Positions 8,437-15,650 are shown, numbered from the stretch's first letter. The stretch: 27,990 nucleotides of DNA from 38-11 sp964539975 (GCA_964539975.1 CAZIKK010000024.1:1-27990); one strand, 5' to 3'. Numbers and translations are program-made. Notes: a model not told the origin generated them from the letters alone.

Positions 8437-8458
8437 CATCTGGCCGACGTTTGTTTTA
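8419..8458. terminator. Bidirectional terminator containing the HD-GYP stop codon
   Basis: A perfect 11-bp stem (CAAACGTCGGC / GCCGACGTTTG) with a 13-base loop, a T-rich tail to the right and an A-run to the left. It serves the HD-GYP gene and the convergent FAD gene. The last HD-GYP codons form the left arm and its TAG lies in the loop. Confidence 0.9.
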
Positions 8459-8465
8459 ATCTACC

Positions 8466-9980
8466 TTATTTTGTTGTGGCATAAGCTGTCGCGTTTCTTC
8501 CAGCAATTCGTCCTAATGTATAGCACATTTGTATTGATGTTCCACTTGCTGGATATTCTTTATAGAAGAATTGTCCATTTGCAACTTCACCCACGGCATA
8601 CAATCCTGGGATATTGCTCCCATCTGACTTTAACACTTCTGTGTCAAGATTGATTTTAGGGCCACCATAAGTGCCTAGAGTTGCAGGCTTAACCACCACT
8701 GCATAATAAGCACCTTCTTCGATAGGACTCATTAATGCGGCTAGCTTTCCAAAATCTGCATCTTCTCCATTTGCTGCCAATTCATTATACCGATCAACTG
8801 TTGCCAAGAAAGTTGTTTCATCCATATCGGTTAACCCAGCAAGTTCCTCCAATGTATCGGCTTTATACGCATAGCCTCTTTCAACGGCTTCATCTAATGC
8901 TTCAACGTATTTATCTTGATCAAATATCAAGTAGAAATGATCGGATCCATTTTCCACCATATTGGTATAGAAAATAGGATAATCAATGACTTCATTTGTA
9001 AATCTGTTTCCTTCAGCATCTACGTATAAATGTGGATTCCAAATCAAGCCTCCAATTGCGCTTGTGTATGCCACACTTCCGTCCAAACCTCTAAATCCGA
9101 TAACACCATCTTTGGCAATAATTTCAGCTCCAACCTCTTTCGCCATTCTCAGTCCATCACCTGTGTTGCCTGAGTTGGCATAGCTAATATGGCCTGATGC
9201 CACTGGCGCATACTCTGCTTTCATGTCTTCGCTTTGATCAAATCCTCCTGTTGCCAACACGACAGCTTTGGAATGGATTCTGAATTCTTCTCCATTGCTA
9301 TTGACCGCAACTACTCCAATGACGTGTCCATTGTCATCTTGGACTAGATTGGTAGCACGTGTCTGCAACATGATTTCCACTCCCTCACTCTGTGCAACTG
9401 CTTCAAGAGGTTGTATGAGTCCAAACCCTCGGTCTGACGCTGTAGTATGTGCTCTTGGCACAGGTGAAGTTCCCGCTGGTGTAATATTTTCTGAGAAGAC
9501 AACGCCATTGTCGACCAACCAATCGATGGTCTCTCCTGCTCTTTCTGCCACAAAGCTTAGCATTTCCATATCCGCATTTCCTTCCGCTCTTTCATACCAG
9601 TAATTAGCAAGATCTTCAGGGGAATCTTCAATTCCCTGTGATTCTTGCATTGAGCTACCTGTTGCCAAAACAATCCCTCCTGACAACAACGTGCTTCCAC
9701 CTAGAAATGGCATTTTTTCAAGCAATATGACTCTCGCACCTTCTCTGTTCGCTTCAATGGCCGTCGCAAGTCCTGCTGCGCCTCCACCAACTACCACAAC
9801 ATCTGTCGTTAGATCCTCTTCAGGTTCCTCATCAGGTGTATCTTGTGGCTCTTCATCTACAGGATCCTGTGGATCTGGATCTGGTGTCGGCGCTGGTTCA
9901 CTTGTTCCACACCCAACTTGGATAAAAATCAACATCAAAACTAATGTAATCGACATCAAAACTTTCAATTTCTTTTTCAT
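8466..9980 (-). CDS. Exported FAD-dependent oxidoreductase (flavocytochrome c/fumarate reductase-like), probable lipoprotein
   Basis: 504 residues. A lipoprotein-type signal ends at Cys24 (IQVGC, with a non-ideal Gln at -3), followed by an acidic Pro/Asp/Glu linker (about 28-57) and an FAD Rossmann motif DVVVVGGGAAGLA (60-72). The C-terminal FAD motif is IPGLYAVGEVANG. The fold is the fumarate reductase/urocanate reductase/3-ketosteroid dehydrogenase family. Neither haem-binding CxxCH motifs nor an FMN-binding domain is present. The region that carries HTMGG in fumarate reductases reads LGTYGG, and the NRLGGNAL region reads EYPASGTSI, so fumarate is unlikely. The substrate and redox partner are unknown. 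ATG 9980 follows AAGGAGG. Confidence 0.85.
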   Translation of the reverse strand: MKKKLKVLMSITLVLMLIFIQVGCGTSEPAPTPDPDPQDPVDEEPQDTPDEEPEEDLTTDVVVVGGGAAGLATAIEANREGARVILLEKMPFLGGSTLLSGGIVLATGSSMQESQGIEDSPEDLANYWYERAEGNADMEMLSFVAERAGETIDWLVDNGVVFSENITPAGTSPVPRAHTTASDRGFGLIQPLEAVAQSEGVEIMLQTRATNLVQDDNGHVIGVVAVNSNGEEFRIHSKAVVLATGGFDQSEDMKAEYAPVASGHISYANSGNTGDGLRMAKEVGAEIIAKDGVIGFRGLDGSVAYTSAIGGLIWNPHLYVDAEGNRFTNEVIDYPIFYTNMVENGSDHFYLIFDQDKYVEALDEAVERGYAYKADTLEELAGLTDMDETTFLATVDRYNELAANGEDADFGKLAALMSPIEEGAYYAVVVKPATLGTYGGPKINLDTEVLKSDGSNIPGLYAVGEVANGQFFYKEYPASGTSIQMCYTLGRIAGRNATAYATTK

Positions 9981-10006
9981 AATTCCTCCTTCTTGATACA
10001 ATTATT

Positions 10007-10115
10007 TTGGCAAATTGCTCTACAAAGCTTGGTTTGTCTACACACGTCTTCTTGTTATTAGAAAAACAAGAGGTGTGCCTTAGTGAAAATTTTATAAATC
10101 TCAGATATTTGCCAA
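10007..10115 (-). promoter_or_regulatory. Structured 5' leader of the FAD oxidoreductase gene
   Basis: In the ~140-base leader, a perfect 9-bp inverted repeat (TTGGCAAAT at 10007-10015, ATTTGCCAA at 10107-10115) encloses an internal hairpin (CACAC with CTTGTT at 10041-10056, AACAAG with GTGTG at 10065-10077). No known riboswitch core was recognised. It could be a regulatory RNA element or a stability structure. Confidence 0.45.
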
Positions 10116-10128
10116 TAATGTCACTTCC

Positions 10129-10157
10129 ATTATAGTGTGAAATACTTAACATGTCAA
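10129..10157 (-). promoter_or_regulatory. Perfect consensus promoter of the FAD oxidoreductase gene
   Basis: Minus strand TTGACA, exactly 17 bases, TATAAT: full match to the housekeeping sigma consensus. It starts immediately after the terminator of the upstream serpin gene, so the FAD gene is an independent, potentially strongly transcribed unit. Confidence 0.85.
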
Positions 10158-10186
10158 ATAAGGGGATGCTTCAAGCCCCCCCTTAT
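10158..10186 (-). terminator. Terminator of the serpin gene
   Basis: Hairpin ATAAGGGG...CCCCTTAT with an inner GCT/AGC pairing in the loop, 14 bases after the serpin stop; moderately T-rich downstream on the minus strand. Confidence 0.6.
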
Positions 10187-10199
10187 CTTCTCTATTCTT

Positions 10200-11879
10200 C
10201 TATTCTACAAAAGCGTATTCTCCCATAAACAACACGGTCCCATTCATATCATCCATAACAACAAATGTAAAAGGTTTGTCCGCCTTGAAGCTTATCAACT
10301 CTTCTGTAGGCAAACTTGTTACGCCAACGCTGATACCCGTTGCCGCTGTAGCTTCTGTTCCTGCTTCATCGACTTGGATAAAGCTTTTGTGTTCAACTGC
10401 AGAAATAAATGCGTTCTCAGTCATGTCTGTAAACATCCCTTTAAAGTCTGCTTCGTAAGGCATAAATGCCGTTTGTATGCCTAGGTCTTTCAACAATTCA
10501 TTTAATGTAACATTGAATTCTACTTCAAACTTTGGCAAACTCAATTCTACATACCTATTTGTTATTGTCTTGGTATTCTCTATGAAATCAATCGGTCTGT
10601 CTTCCGAAAGTATCAAATACATGCTCGTTCGATCATCCACATACGGCAATCGAATCATCTCTAATGTTTCATCCTTGAAGTAGTCAAAATATCCAGTTTG
10701 ATTCATAAATGGCAATACATGTTGGTTTCCATCTCTGTCTGTGAAAGCACCTTCTGTTGTCAATTCTTCTTCAAATTGGTTTTTCCACTCACCTTTAAAA
10801 TAGATAACATTTGCTATAAAAGCCAAGAAATCGCTATTATCCACTAGTTCTGTGATTCTTCCCGCTGTTTTTTCTTCCACCCATTTATTAATTTCATTTT
10901 CTGCGTTGTCATTGTTGACAACTTGTCCATACCCTTCATAGTATGTTTCAATCATGTCTTTATAGGCTTCCGAAAAGGCCACTTCTTCGTAATGGTGATC
11001 TTGATTTAGCCATATTGAATTCGCTATATTCAGTTGCACAGTCTGATTTTCTCTATATGATGCGATTAGTCGACCAGTTTTTTCAGAAAAACCTTGTAAG
11101 TCTTGGATATCCAACGCAAGGAGTATTTCTTCCAAAGTCTCTCCTTCTGCACCCACTGCCGCCATTGCCAGAGCCATCTGAATGCTTATTGGCGAAAACA
11201 TATAGTTCTCTGTGGTTGGCATCAGCAGATTTATATTGTCGAAATATGACACCACTTCTTCATCTTGCATATATTCTTCAAATGTCTTCATCACCCTTAC
11301 CGCCATTACCATTCCTTGTTGATTAGTGGCCTCGTTTTTTGGCGCAATGGTTCTTTCAGATACCCCCGTCAATACACCCACTTTATACAAAAGTTGGACA
11401 GATGATTTTGCCCAGTCTGATATCTCATCTTCGTCATCGAATAGAATGTACTCCATTGTCGTGATTGGGAAAATCTCCAATGCATCCATGACTCTATTCA
11501 ACATTACTGCCATCTGCTCTCTTGTAATCAATCCACTTGGATCAAAGAGACGGTTTCCTACACCTTGAACGATACCCAGCTCATAGGCTTGTATGATTTT
11601 TTGGTTTTCTGTATCTTCAAAAGGCGAACTCTCTGATGGTTCCACAGTCTTTCCTCCCATCACTGTGTAAAGGTTTATGACCATTTTAACAAAATCTTCT
11701 CTTGTCATTTCCTCTTGAAGTTTTTGCAAGTCCATTTCTTTCACTAGACCTGATTTTTGCGCTTCTTCCATATAAGGCTCCCACCATTCCTCTGGTGATT
11801 CTGCATAGACACTCAAACCACTTGTGACCCCTGCCATTAATAGACAAATTGTCATCGCAATTGCAATCGTTCTTTTCAC
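10200..11879 (-). CDS. Secreted serpin with three SLH repeats (S-layer-anchored protease inhibitor)
   Basis: 559 residues. A signal peptide (1-26, cleavage after VYA) is followed by three S-layer homology repeats (about 31-77, 85-135 and 146-196) and then a full serpin domain (about 210-559). Serpin hallmarks are visible: FSPISIQMALAMAAVGAEG, NSIWLNQ, FIANVIYFKGEW, and the C-terminal FKADKPFTFVVMDDMNGTVLF pattern. The hinge EAGTEATAAT (505-514) has small residues as in inhibitory serpins; counting from the hinge places P1-P1' near Thr521-Ser522, in a Val/Gly/Thr-rich loop. Expected on the cell wall or S-layer, trapping serine or cysteine proteases. The start is GTG at 11879 with GAGGAGGG six bases upstream. 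Transcribed alone. Confidence 0.92.
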   Translation of the reverse strand: MKRTIAIAMTICLLMAGVTSGLSVYAESPEEWWEPYMEEAQKSGLVKEMDLQKLQEEMTREDFVKMVINLYTVMGGKTVEPSESSPFEDTENQKIIQAYELGIVQGVGNRLFDPSGLITREQMAVMLNRVMDALEIFPITTMEYILFDDEDEISDWAKSSVQLLYKVGVLTGVSERTIAPKNEATNQQGMVMAVRVMKTFEEYMQDEEVVSYFDNINLLMPTTENYMFSPISIQMALAMAAVGAEGETLEEILLALDIQDLQGFSEKTGRLIASYRENQTVQLNIANSIWLNQDHHYEEVAFSEAYKDMIETYYEGYGQVVNNDNAENEINKWVEEKTAGRITELVDNSDFLAFIANVIYFKGEWKNQFEEELTTEGAFTDRDGNQHVLPFMNQTGYFDYFKDETLEMIRLPYVDDRTSMYLILSEDRPIDFIENTKTITNRYVELSLPKFEVEFNVTLNELLKDLGIQTAFMPYEADFKGMFTDMTENAFISAVEHKSFIQVDEAGTEATAATGISVGVTSLPTEELISFKADKPFTFVVMDDMNGTVLFMGEYAFVE

Positions 11880-11967
11880 TTGAATCCCTCCTCGGATACT
11901 TGTATTGTTTTTGATCCATCATATGATTCATTAACCATTTAGACCTATCTTTTGTAACTTTTGTTCC

Positions 11968-11997
11968 AAAAAAAGAACCGCTTTGATAAGCAGTTCT
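11968..11997 (-). terminator. Terminator of the membrane protein/YbjQ operon
   Basis: AGAACCGCTT and AAGCAGTTCT around TGAT with one mismatch, followed on the minus strand by a U-run (A-run at 11968-11974). Confidence 0.8.
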
Positions 11998-12004
11998 CCT
12001 TAAA

Positions 12005-12316
12005 TTATTTGAACTTTACCGCTGTTCCATAAACAATTACTTCTGCAGCTCCCTGCATAATGGCGGACGATGAGTATCGAACATTAATAACCGCATCCGC
12101 TCCCAAAGCCGTAGCTTCTTCAACCATCCTCTTTGTAGCCAAGGCTCTAGCATTGTTCATCATATCATTGTATGCTTTTAATTCGCCACCTACCAACGTC
12201 TTTAATCCTTGAGTTATGTCCCTTCCTACATTCTTCGCTTGAATTGTGCTTCCTTTAACCAAGCCTAACATTTCAAACTCTTTGTCGTTGTAATAATCAG
12301 TATTTACTAAGATCAT
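12005..12316 (-). CDS. YbjQ/UPF0145 family protein
   Basis: A 103-residue cytosolic protein of the YbjQ (UPF0145) family, sometimes called a heavy-metal-binding domain family. Typical features: a GLVKGSTIQAKNVGRDI opening, a central helix with ALATKRMVEEATALGADAVI, and the strand VRYSSSAIMQGAAEVIVYGTAV. These proteins form small pentameric rings; no enzymatic role is established. ATG 12316 is chosen because GGAG lies six bases before it; the in-frame GTG at 12328 overlaps the Shine-Dalgarno itself. The start overlaps the upstream membrane-protein gene by 20 bases, indicating coupling. Confidence 0.88.
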   Translation of the reverse strand: MILVNTDYYNDKEFEMLGLVKGSTIQAKNVGRDITQGLKTLVGGELKAYNDMMNNARALATKRMVEEATALGADAVINVRYSSSAIMQGAAEVIVYGTAVKFK

Positions 12317-12542
12317 CTTCTTCTCCACTCCTTATTTCTTTTATTCTTTCAACAAGTACATAAATACTCGTTCCGATCAACACCAAGGGAACACCTATTC
12401 CGAGTATCTTTGCCCACATAGGCAAAGGGACTTGTCCCAAAATCCATATATACACTCCAAAGTAAATAATTAAGAAAACCGTTATAATGCAAGGTGCAAT
12501 AACCTTTTTTATTTTCATTTTTATCTTGTATGATATCGTCAT
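12297..12542 (-). CDS. Small two-helix membrane protein paired with YbjQ
   Basis: 81 residues with two hydrophobic helices (about 14-34 and 44-62) and a charged C-terminus (ERIKEIRSGEEDD). The 3' end overlaps the YbjQ start. The start is uncertain: AAAGGAG lies about 15 bases before ATG 12542, and an internal ATG at 12518 is possible. No domain recognised. The overlap with YbjQ suggests a joint function at the membrane (inference). Confidence 0.65.
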   Translation of the reverse strand: MTISYKIKMKIKKVIAPCIITVFLIIYFGVYIWILGQVPLPMWAKILGIGVPLVLIGTSIYVLVERIKEIRSGEEDDLSKY

Positions 12543-12615
12543 AGACTAAATCATATGCTCCTTTCATTTTATACACAACATCGCTCTATATCGGGCTGCT
12601 TCCGGTTGTTGTAAG

Positions 12616-13644
12616 CTAATAAACAACCTTTTCCAGAAACAAACCCTGAGGCTCCGCTAAACTTTTCACACGACTCCTATCTTTTGAAGCTAAAATGCTC
12701 AACACTTGATCGGGTTGTACCGCATCTAATCCTACTTCAATAAGCAGACCCATCATTTTTCTTACCATATGATGCAAAAACCCATCCCCAGTAATCCTTA
12801 TTTCTAACATTTTATCTGTCTCATCTATGTCTATGGAAAAAACGGTTCTAACTTTACTCTTCTTTTTCGATTTTGAATTTGAAAACGCTGTGAAATCATG
12901 GGTCCCAAAAAATAGTCCAGCCGCCCTTTTCATCTGATTTAAATCAAGATGCCGCCTAACATGCATGCTATATTTTCGTTCAAACGGATTAGACCAATCA
13001 CCTTGCCAAATTCTGTAAAGATAGGTTTTTTGAGTCGAACTCAATCTTGAATGGAAATTTTGAGATTCATTACTCACGCCTGTTATTGCGATATCGTCAG
13101 GCAAATAACGATTTAAATAGGCCCTTACCTCCTCTTGATCAAATGATGACGCAACGTGAAAGTTTGCCACTTGGTTAATCGCATGTACCCCTGCATCCGT
13201 TCTTCCGCAACCCAAAATCTTGATTTCTTTTTCGAACATGCGAGATAGGACTTGTTCAATTCTCCATTGAATCGTCTTATTGTCATCGCCTAACCTTTGC
13301 CAGCCTTTATAGTTTCCACCATCATATTGGATATCTAATCTAAAGTTTTTTATTGTTTGGTCCTCTATCATCTCATTTTTCATTTCAATAACAATCTCGT
13401 CATTAATAGCTTCTACTTCCTTCAGTGTGTACAACCAATCCTCTGCGTACGTAGACAATTGATTCTTCAAGGAATTCCAATTTTTAATAGTGATTACCAT
13501 TTTCTTCTTTTCAGTGCTGAGTATATCAAACATAGCATCTAGATTCATTCCATAGTAATCTGGGAACTCAAAAAGAGTTTTCATCGTTTCATGAAGCTCT
13601 ATTTTAGTGTTGATCTTTGAACCATCAATTATCTTATTATTCAT
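12616..13644 (-). CDS. truA: Barstar-TruA fusion: RNase inhibitor joined to tRNA pseudouridine synthase
   Basis: 342 residues in one uninterrupted frame. Residues 1-91 are a barstar domain: IIDGSKI start, LHETMK helix and the barnase-binding helix YYGMNLDAMFD (30-40), with Asp36, Asp40 and Glu76 at the positions of barstar Asp35, Asp39 and Glu76 (Phe39 replaces Trp38). A ~9-residue linker leads to a complete TruA domain (about 101-342) with catalytic Asp150 in GRTDAGVH and FLHHMVRKMMGLL near the end. TruA makes pseudouridine at tRNA positions 38-40. The start overlaps the upstream barnase stop as ATGA. An internal ATG at codon 92 (13371) could mark the ancestral TruA start, but it lacks a clear ribosome binding site. 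It may be an extra truA copy. Confidence 0.93.
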   Translation of the reverse strand: MNNKIIDGSKINTKIELHETMKTLFEFPDYYGMNLDAMFDILSTEKKKMVITIKNWNSLKNQLSTYAEDWLYTLKEVEAINDEIVIEMKNEMIEDQTIKNFRLDIQYDGGNYKGWQRLGDDNKTIQWRIEQVLSRMFEKEIKILGCGRTDAGVHAINQVANFHVASSFDQEEVRAYLNRYLPDDIAITGVSNESQNFHSRLSSTQKTYLYRIWQGDWSNPFERKYSMHVRRHLDLNQMKRAAGLFFGTHDFTAFSNSKSKKKSKVRTVFSIDIDETDKMLEIRITGDGFLHHMVRKMMGLLIEVGLDAVQPDQVLSILASKDRSRVKSLAEPQGLFLEKVVY

Positions 13645-14126
13645 TCCCCCACTCCCTCTTCAAACATCATTTGAACAAAGGTCTCGTAATGATCCTCTGA
13701 GTAGTAAATCAATCCGTCATTGGAGTAAACCAATCTTTCTGGACCTCTGTAACCCCCATAGTAATTGACATCACACTCATAGTATTGTCTACCTTGTTCT
13801 TCAGGAAGCAACCTTTCTCTATTTCCAAATCGATCTCCACCAATTACTGCTCCATCCGCAACTTCCCATAAGTTTCCCTCTCTTGGAATCCAACCCACTC
13901 TTTCTGCTTCAGCTTTTGTCATGTAATTAGGCGGCAACTTGCTAAACATGTGTAAATATATGGCCACATCCTCTTTTTCAAAGTAGTTCCCGTCTTGCAC
14001 TATCTTATTGATATAAAGCGGGTGCTCGTCAATCCCATCCGCGGGAGACTCAACCTCACAAGCAGGTACCATCAACAATAACATGACAACCCATGCTAAT
14101 GTCACAAATCTAAGCAATCTCTTCAT
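13641..14126 (-). CDS. Exported barnase-family ribonuclease
   Basis: 161 residues. A hydrophobic signal ends at VPAC (Cys23), so the protein is a lipoprotein or Sec-secreted. The mature domain (about 50-155) aligns throughout with barnase: FSKLPPNYMTKAEAERVGW, IGGDRFGNRE, CDVNYYGGYRG and EDHYETF. All functional residues appear intact: Lys63 (barnase Lys27), Asp98 (Asp54), Arg103 (Arg59), Glu117 (Glu73, general base), Arg127 (Arg83), Arg131 (Arg87) and His146 (His102, general acid). It should cleave RNA, preferentially after guanosine (family knowledge). The start is ATG 14126 with AAGAGG four bases upstream. It is coupled by a 4-base overlap to the barstar-TruA gene, its presumed antidote. 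Confidence 0.94.
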   Translation of the reverse strand: MKRLLRFVTLAWVVMLLLMVPACEVESPADGIDEHPLYINKIVQDGNYFEKEDVAIYLHMFSKLPPNYMTKAEAERVGWIPREGNLWEVADGAVIGGDRFGNRERLLPEEQGRQYYECDVNYYGGYRGPERLVYSNDGLIYYSEDHYETFVQMMFEEGVGE

Positions 14127-14154
14127 AGAATCCTCTTCCCGTATTAATAAACCT

Positions 14155-14160
14155 ATTATA
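14155..14160 (-). promoter_or_regulatory. -10 element of the barnase operon
   Basis: TATAAT on the minus strand, about 29 bases before the start codon. The only plausible -35 (TTGTAA, 19-base spacer) lies inside the preceding terminator hairpin, so terminator and promoter overlap. Confidence 0.45.
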
Positions 14161-14164
14161 TCAT

Positions 14165-14191
14165 AAAAAAGATGCCTTCTTACAAGATGGC
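14165..14191 (-). terminator. Terminator between the small-ORF pair and barnase
   Basis: GCCATCTT...AGAAGGC hairpin (one mismatch) followed by six U on the minus strand. It separates the two short ORFs from the toxin operon. Confidence 0.7.
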
Positions 14192-14227
14192 CTCAAATTT
14201 ATTGATTGACCCTCTGTTAAAACGGCA

Positions 14228-14359
14228 TCACTCTGCATTTGTCTTTACCTTGTTCGAAAGTCTGATCGCTAATATTGATCCTATGATGGCAAAAAGAAAG
14301 ATGTTCAAAAGAAAGAGACCGATAAAGATGCGGAGAATGATAAAGTAAAAACCAACCAT
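14228..14359 (-). CDS. 43-residue single-span membrane miniprotein
   Basis: A short ORF: MVGFYFIILRIFIGLFLLNI, then more hydrophobic residues and a polar, positively charged end (LSNKVKTNAE). One membrane helix (about 4-32) interrupted by Arg10. It starts at ATG 14359, preceded by AGGTGAT (a good anti-Shine-Dalgarno match) with five-base spacing, and lies five bases after the stop of the preceding 49-residue ORF. No family is recognised. The ribosome binding site and the arrangement favour a real gene. Confidence 0.6.
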   Translation of the reverse strand: MVGFYFIILRIFIGLFLLNIFLFAIIGSILAIRLSNKVKTNAE

Positions 14360-14364
14360 ATCTA

Positions 14365-14514
14365 TCACCTAACCCATTTAGATCTTGTGATCTCCGATTC
14401 TTTCTTGAGATTTTCTAAATAGATTTTATTTCCTCTAGATATCCTCACTCTAGGTTTCTTCTCACCTAAATGAATCGTAAGTTGTTGATTGATAACTGAG
14501 ATGGTCATTGTCAT
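14365..14514 (-). CDS. 49-residue basic miniprotein
   Basis: A short ORF, MTMTISVINQQLTIHLGEKK onward, ending ITRSKWVR; basic and soluble, with no recognised domain. ATG 14514 follows GGAGGG with six-base spacing, a strong initiation signal. The stop overlaps the ribosome binding site of the downstream 43-residue membrane ORF, so the pair looks like an operon. A TATACT about 30-40 bases upstream may be its -10. Confidence 0.55.
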   Translation of the reverse strand: MTMTISVINQQLTIHLGEKKPRVRISRGNKIYLENLKKESEITRSKWVR

Positions 14515-14577
14515 TTAAATCCCTCCACGTTCTCTTTCTTGTTTTAAAGTATACCCGGAGTCCTATTCATAATAAAC

Positions 14578-14622
14578 ATCCCCAAGGACCCACTTCTGTC
14601 GTCCTTGAGGATATATTTTTTT
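14578..14622. terminator. Terminator after the SBP/GTPase/ABC operon
   Basis: CAAGGAC/GTCCTTG stem extended by ATCC/GGAT across one mismatch, 11-base loop. The best T-run is on the plus side (14615-14622); on the minus side the tail is only moderately U-rich. It lies six bases beyond the operon end. Confidence 0.6.
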
Positions 14623-14627
14623 CCGTC

Positions 14628-15650
14628 TTAAGTCGGATCTAATTTATTGGTCAGTTTTTTTCCCATTCTTAAATCACTTCGAAAACCCGTCAATATTCCA
14701 TCTATTTTCTCAAGTTCTTTTAACAATGTTTTTTCTTCTGGGCTTGTCTCAGTAACTTGACTTATTCCTCCATTGTTAATGATGATTCTACGATCTGCCA
14801 TCAAGGCCAAAGTTGGATCGTGGGTTGCCATCAGCACAATTTTCTCTTCTCCCACTAACAGATTCAGTGCTCGTTTTCTGTCAATCCCTGCATTCTCTAT
14901 CTCATCGATTAAGACAATAGGAGACGTACTCAATATCGCTGTGTCCGCTATCATCAGAGCTCTTGATTGTCCACCGCTCAGACTTGTTATAGGTGTGTCT
15001 AGGTTAAATTTCTCACCTGACAATTGATTCGCTGCTTGAATAATCCTCTCAATCACTTCTTCTGCGTTTTCAACCATTCGACTCTTTGCATGCAGCTCTA
15101 AAAACTCCTTCACTGTCAAATCCATGACAAAATTCATGTTTTGCGATAACTGTGCAACCAACTTTTTCCCTGCGGTGTATCGAATTGATTTGTCAGGCAA
15201 CTCTCCATTGATAAGAATTGTTCTCTCTGTAGGTGTGTCTTTGTCCGCAACCCATTCAATATCCGCAAGCAGCCGACTTTTACCTGCACCTGTAGGTCCT
15301 ACAATTGAAATGATTTCACTTTTTTTGACTCTTAACTGAGTGAAGTTTTCCTTGTTTCCTGCTTTATCCTTCCCGGGCAAAATCGTCAATTCTTCAACTT
15401 GATCCTGTCCCAATCCTAAAAAGTCTATCATTTGATTAAGGTAGGCTTCCATTGCCTGCTTCACTTGCTCTGAGTCAATAGCCCACTCTTCCTTTTCCTC
15501 TTCACTGAATCCTGCAAAATATTCATTCAATGTCTTGTGTCCGTTATTCTCAACATCTATTTGGTTACTTTCAAAGAATGACAAAATAAATGGATACCTT
15601 CTTTCTAACTCCTTAAATGTGATCTGTTCAATTTCCTTTAATTTAATCAT
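14628..15650 (-). CDS. ABC-type ATPase with N-terminal ScdA_N/DUF1858-like domain
   Basis: 340 residues. Residues 1-~75 resemble the ScdA_N/DUF1858 type (LERRYPFILSFFESNQIDVE then HKTLNEYF), but the cysteines usual in ScdA_N are missing. The ABC domain (about 85-300) is complete: Walker A GPTGAGKS (118-125), signature LSGGQ (224-228), Walker B IVLIDEIENAGIDR (245-258) and ATHD (275-278). No membrane segment and no permease gene nearby. ATG 15650 is preferred (GGAG six bases upstream); it overlaps the end of the GTPase gene by 8 bases as ATGATTAA. Last gene of a three-gene operon; probable ATP-driven step in a cytosolic process rather than transport (inference). Confidence 0.85.
   Translation of the reverse strand: MIKLKEIEQITFKELERRYPFILSFFESNQIDVENNGHKTLNEYFAGFSEEEKEEWAIDSEQVKQAMEAYLNQMIDFLGLGQDQVEELTILPGKDKAGNKENFTQLRVKKSEIISIVGPTGAGKSRLLADIEWVADKDTPTERTILINGELPDKSIRYTAGKKLVAQLSQNMNFVMDLTVKEFLELHAKSRMVENAEEVIERIIQAANQLSGEKFNLDTPITSLSGGQSRALMIADTAILSTSPIVLIDEIENAGIDRKRALNLLVGEEKIVLMATHDPTLALMADRRIIINNGGISQVTETSPEEKTLLKELEKIDGILTGFRSDLRMGKKLTNKLDPT

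Noticed and set aside
8466..9980. Calling the FAD protein a fumarate reductase
   Set aside because: The haem domain and the conserved HTMGG, Arg and NRLGG motifs are missing or changed.
9981..10122. T-box or other known riboswitch in the FAD leader
   Set aside because: No T-box sequence or recognisable riboswitch core was found; only generic pairing.
12349..12576. Minus-strand 75-codon ORF overlapping the small membrane protein
   Set aside because: It overlaps the 81-codon frame, which has the coherent two-helix pattern and the overlap with YbjQ; this frame has no recognisable features.
12575..12612. ACAACA/TGTTGT inverted repeat after truA as a terminator
   Set aside because: Only six base pairs, a large unpaired loop and no U-run.
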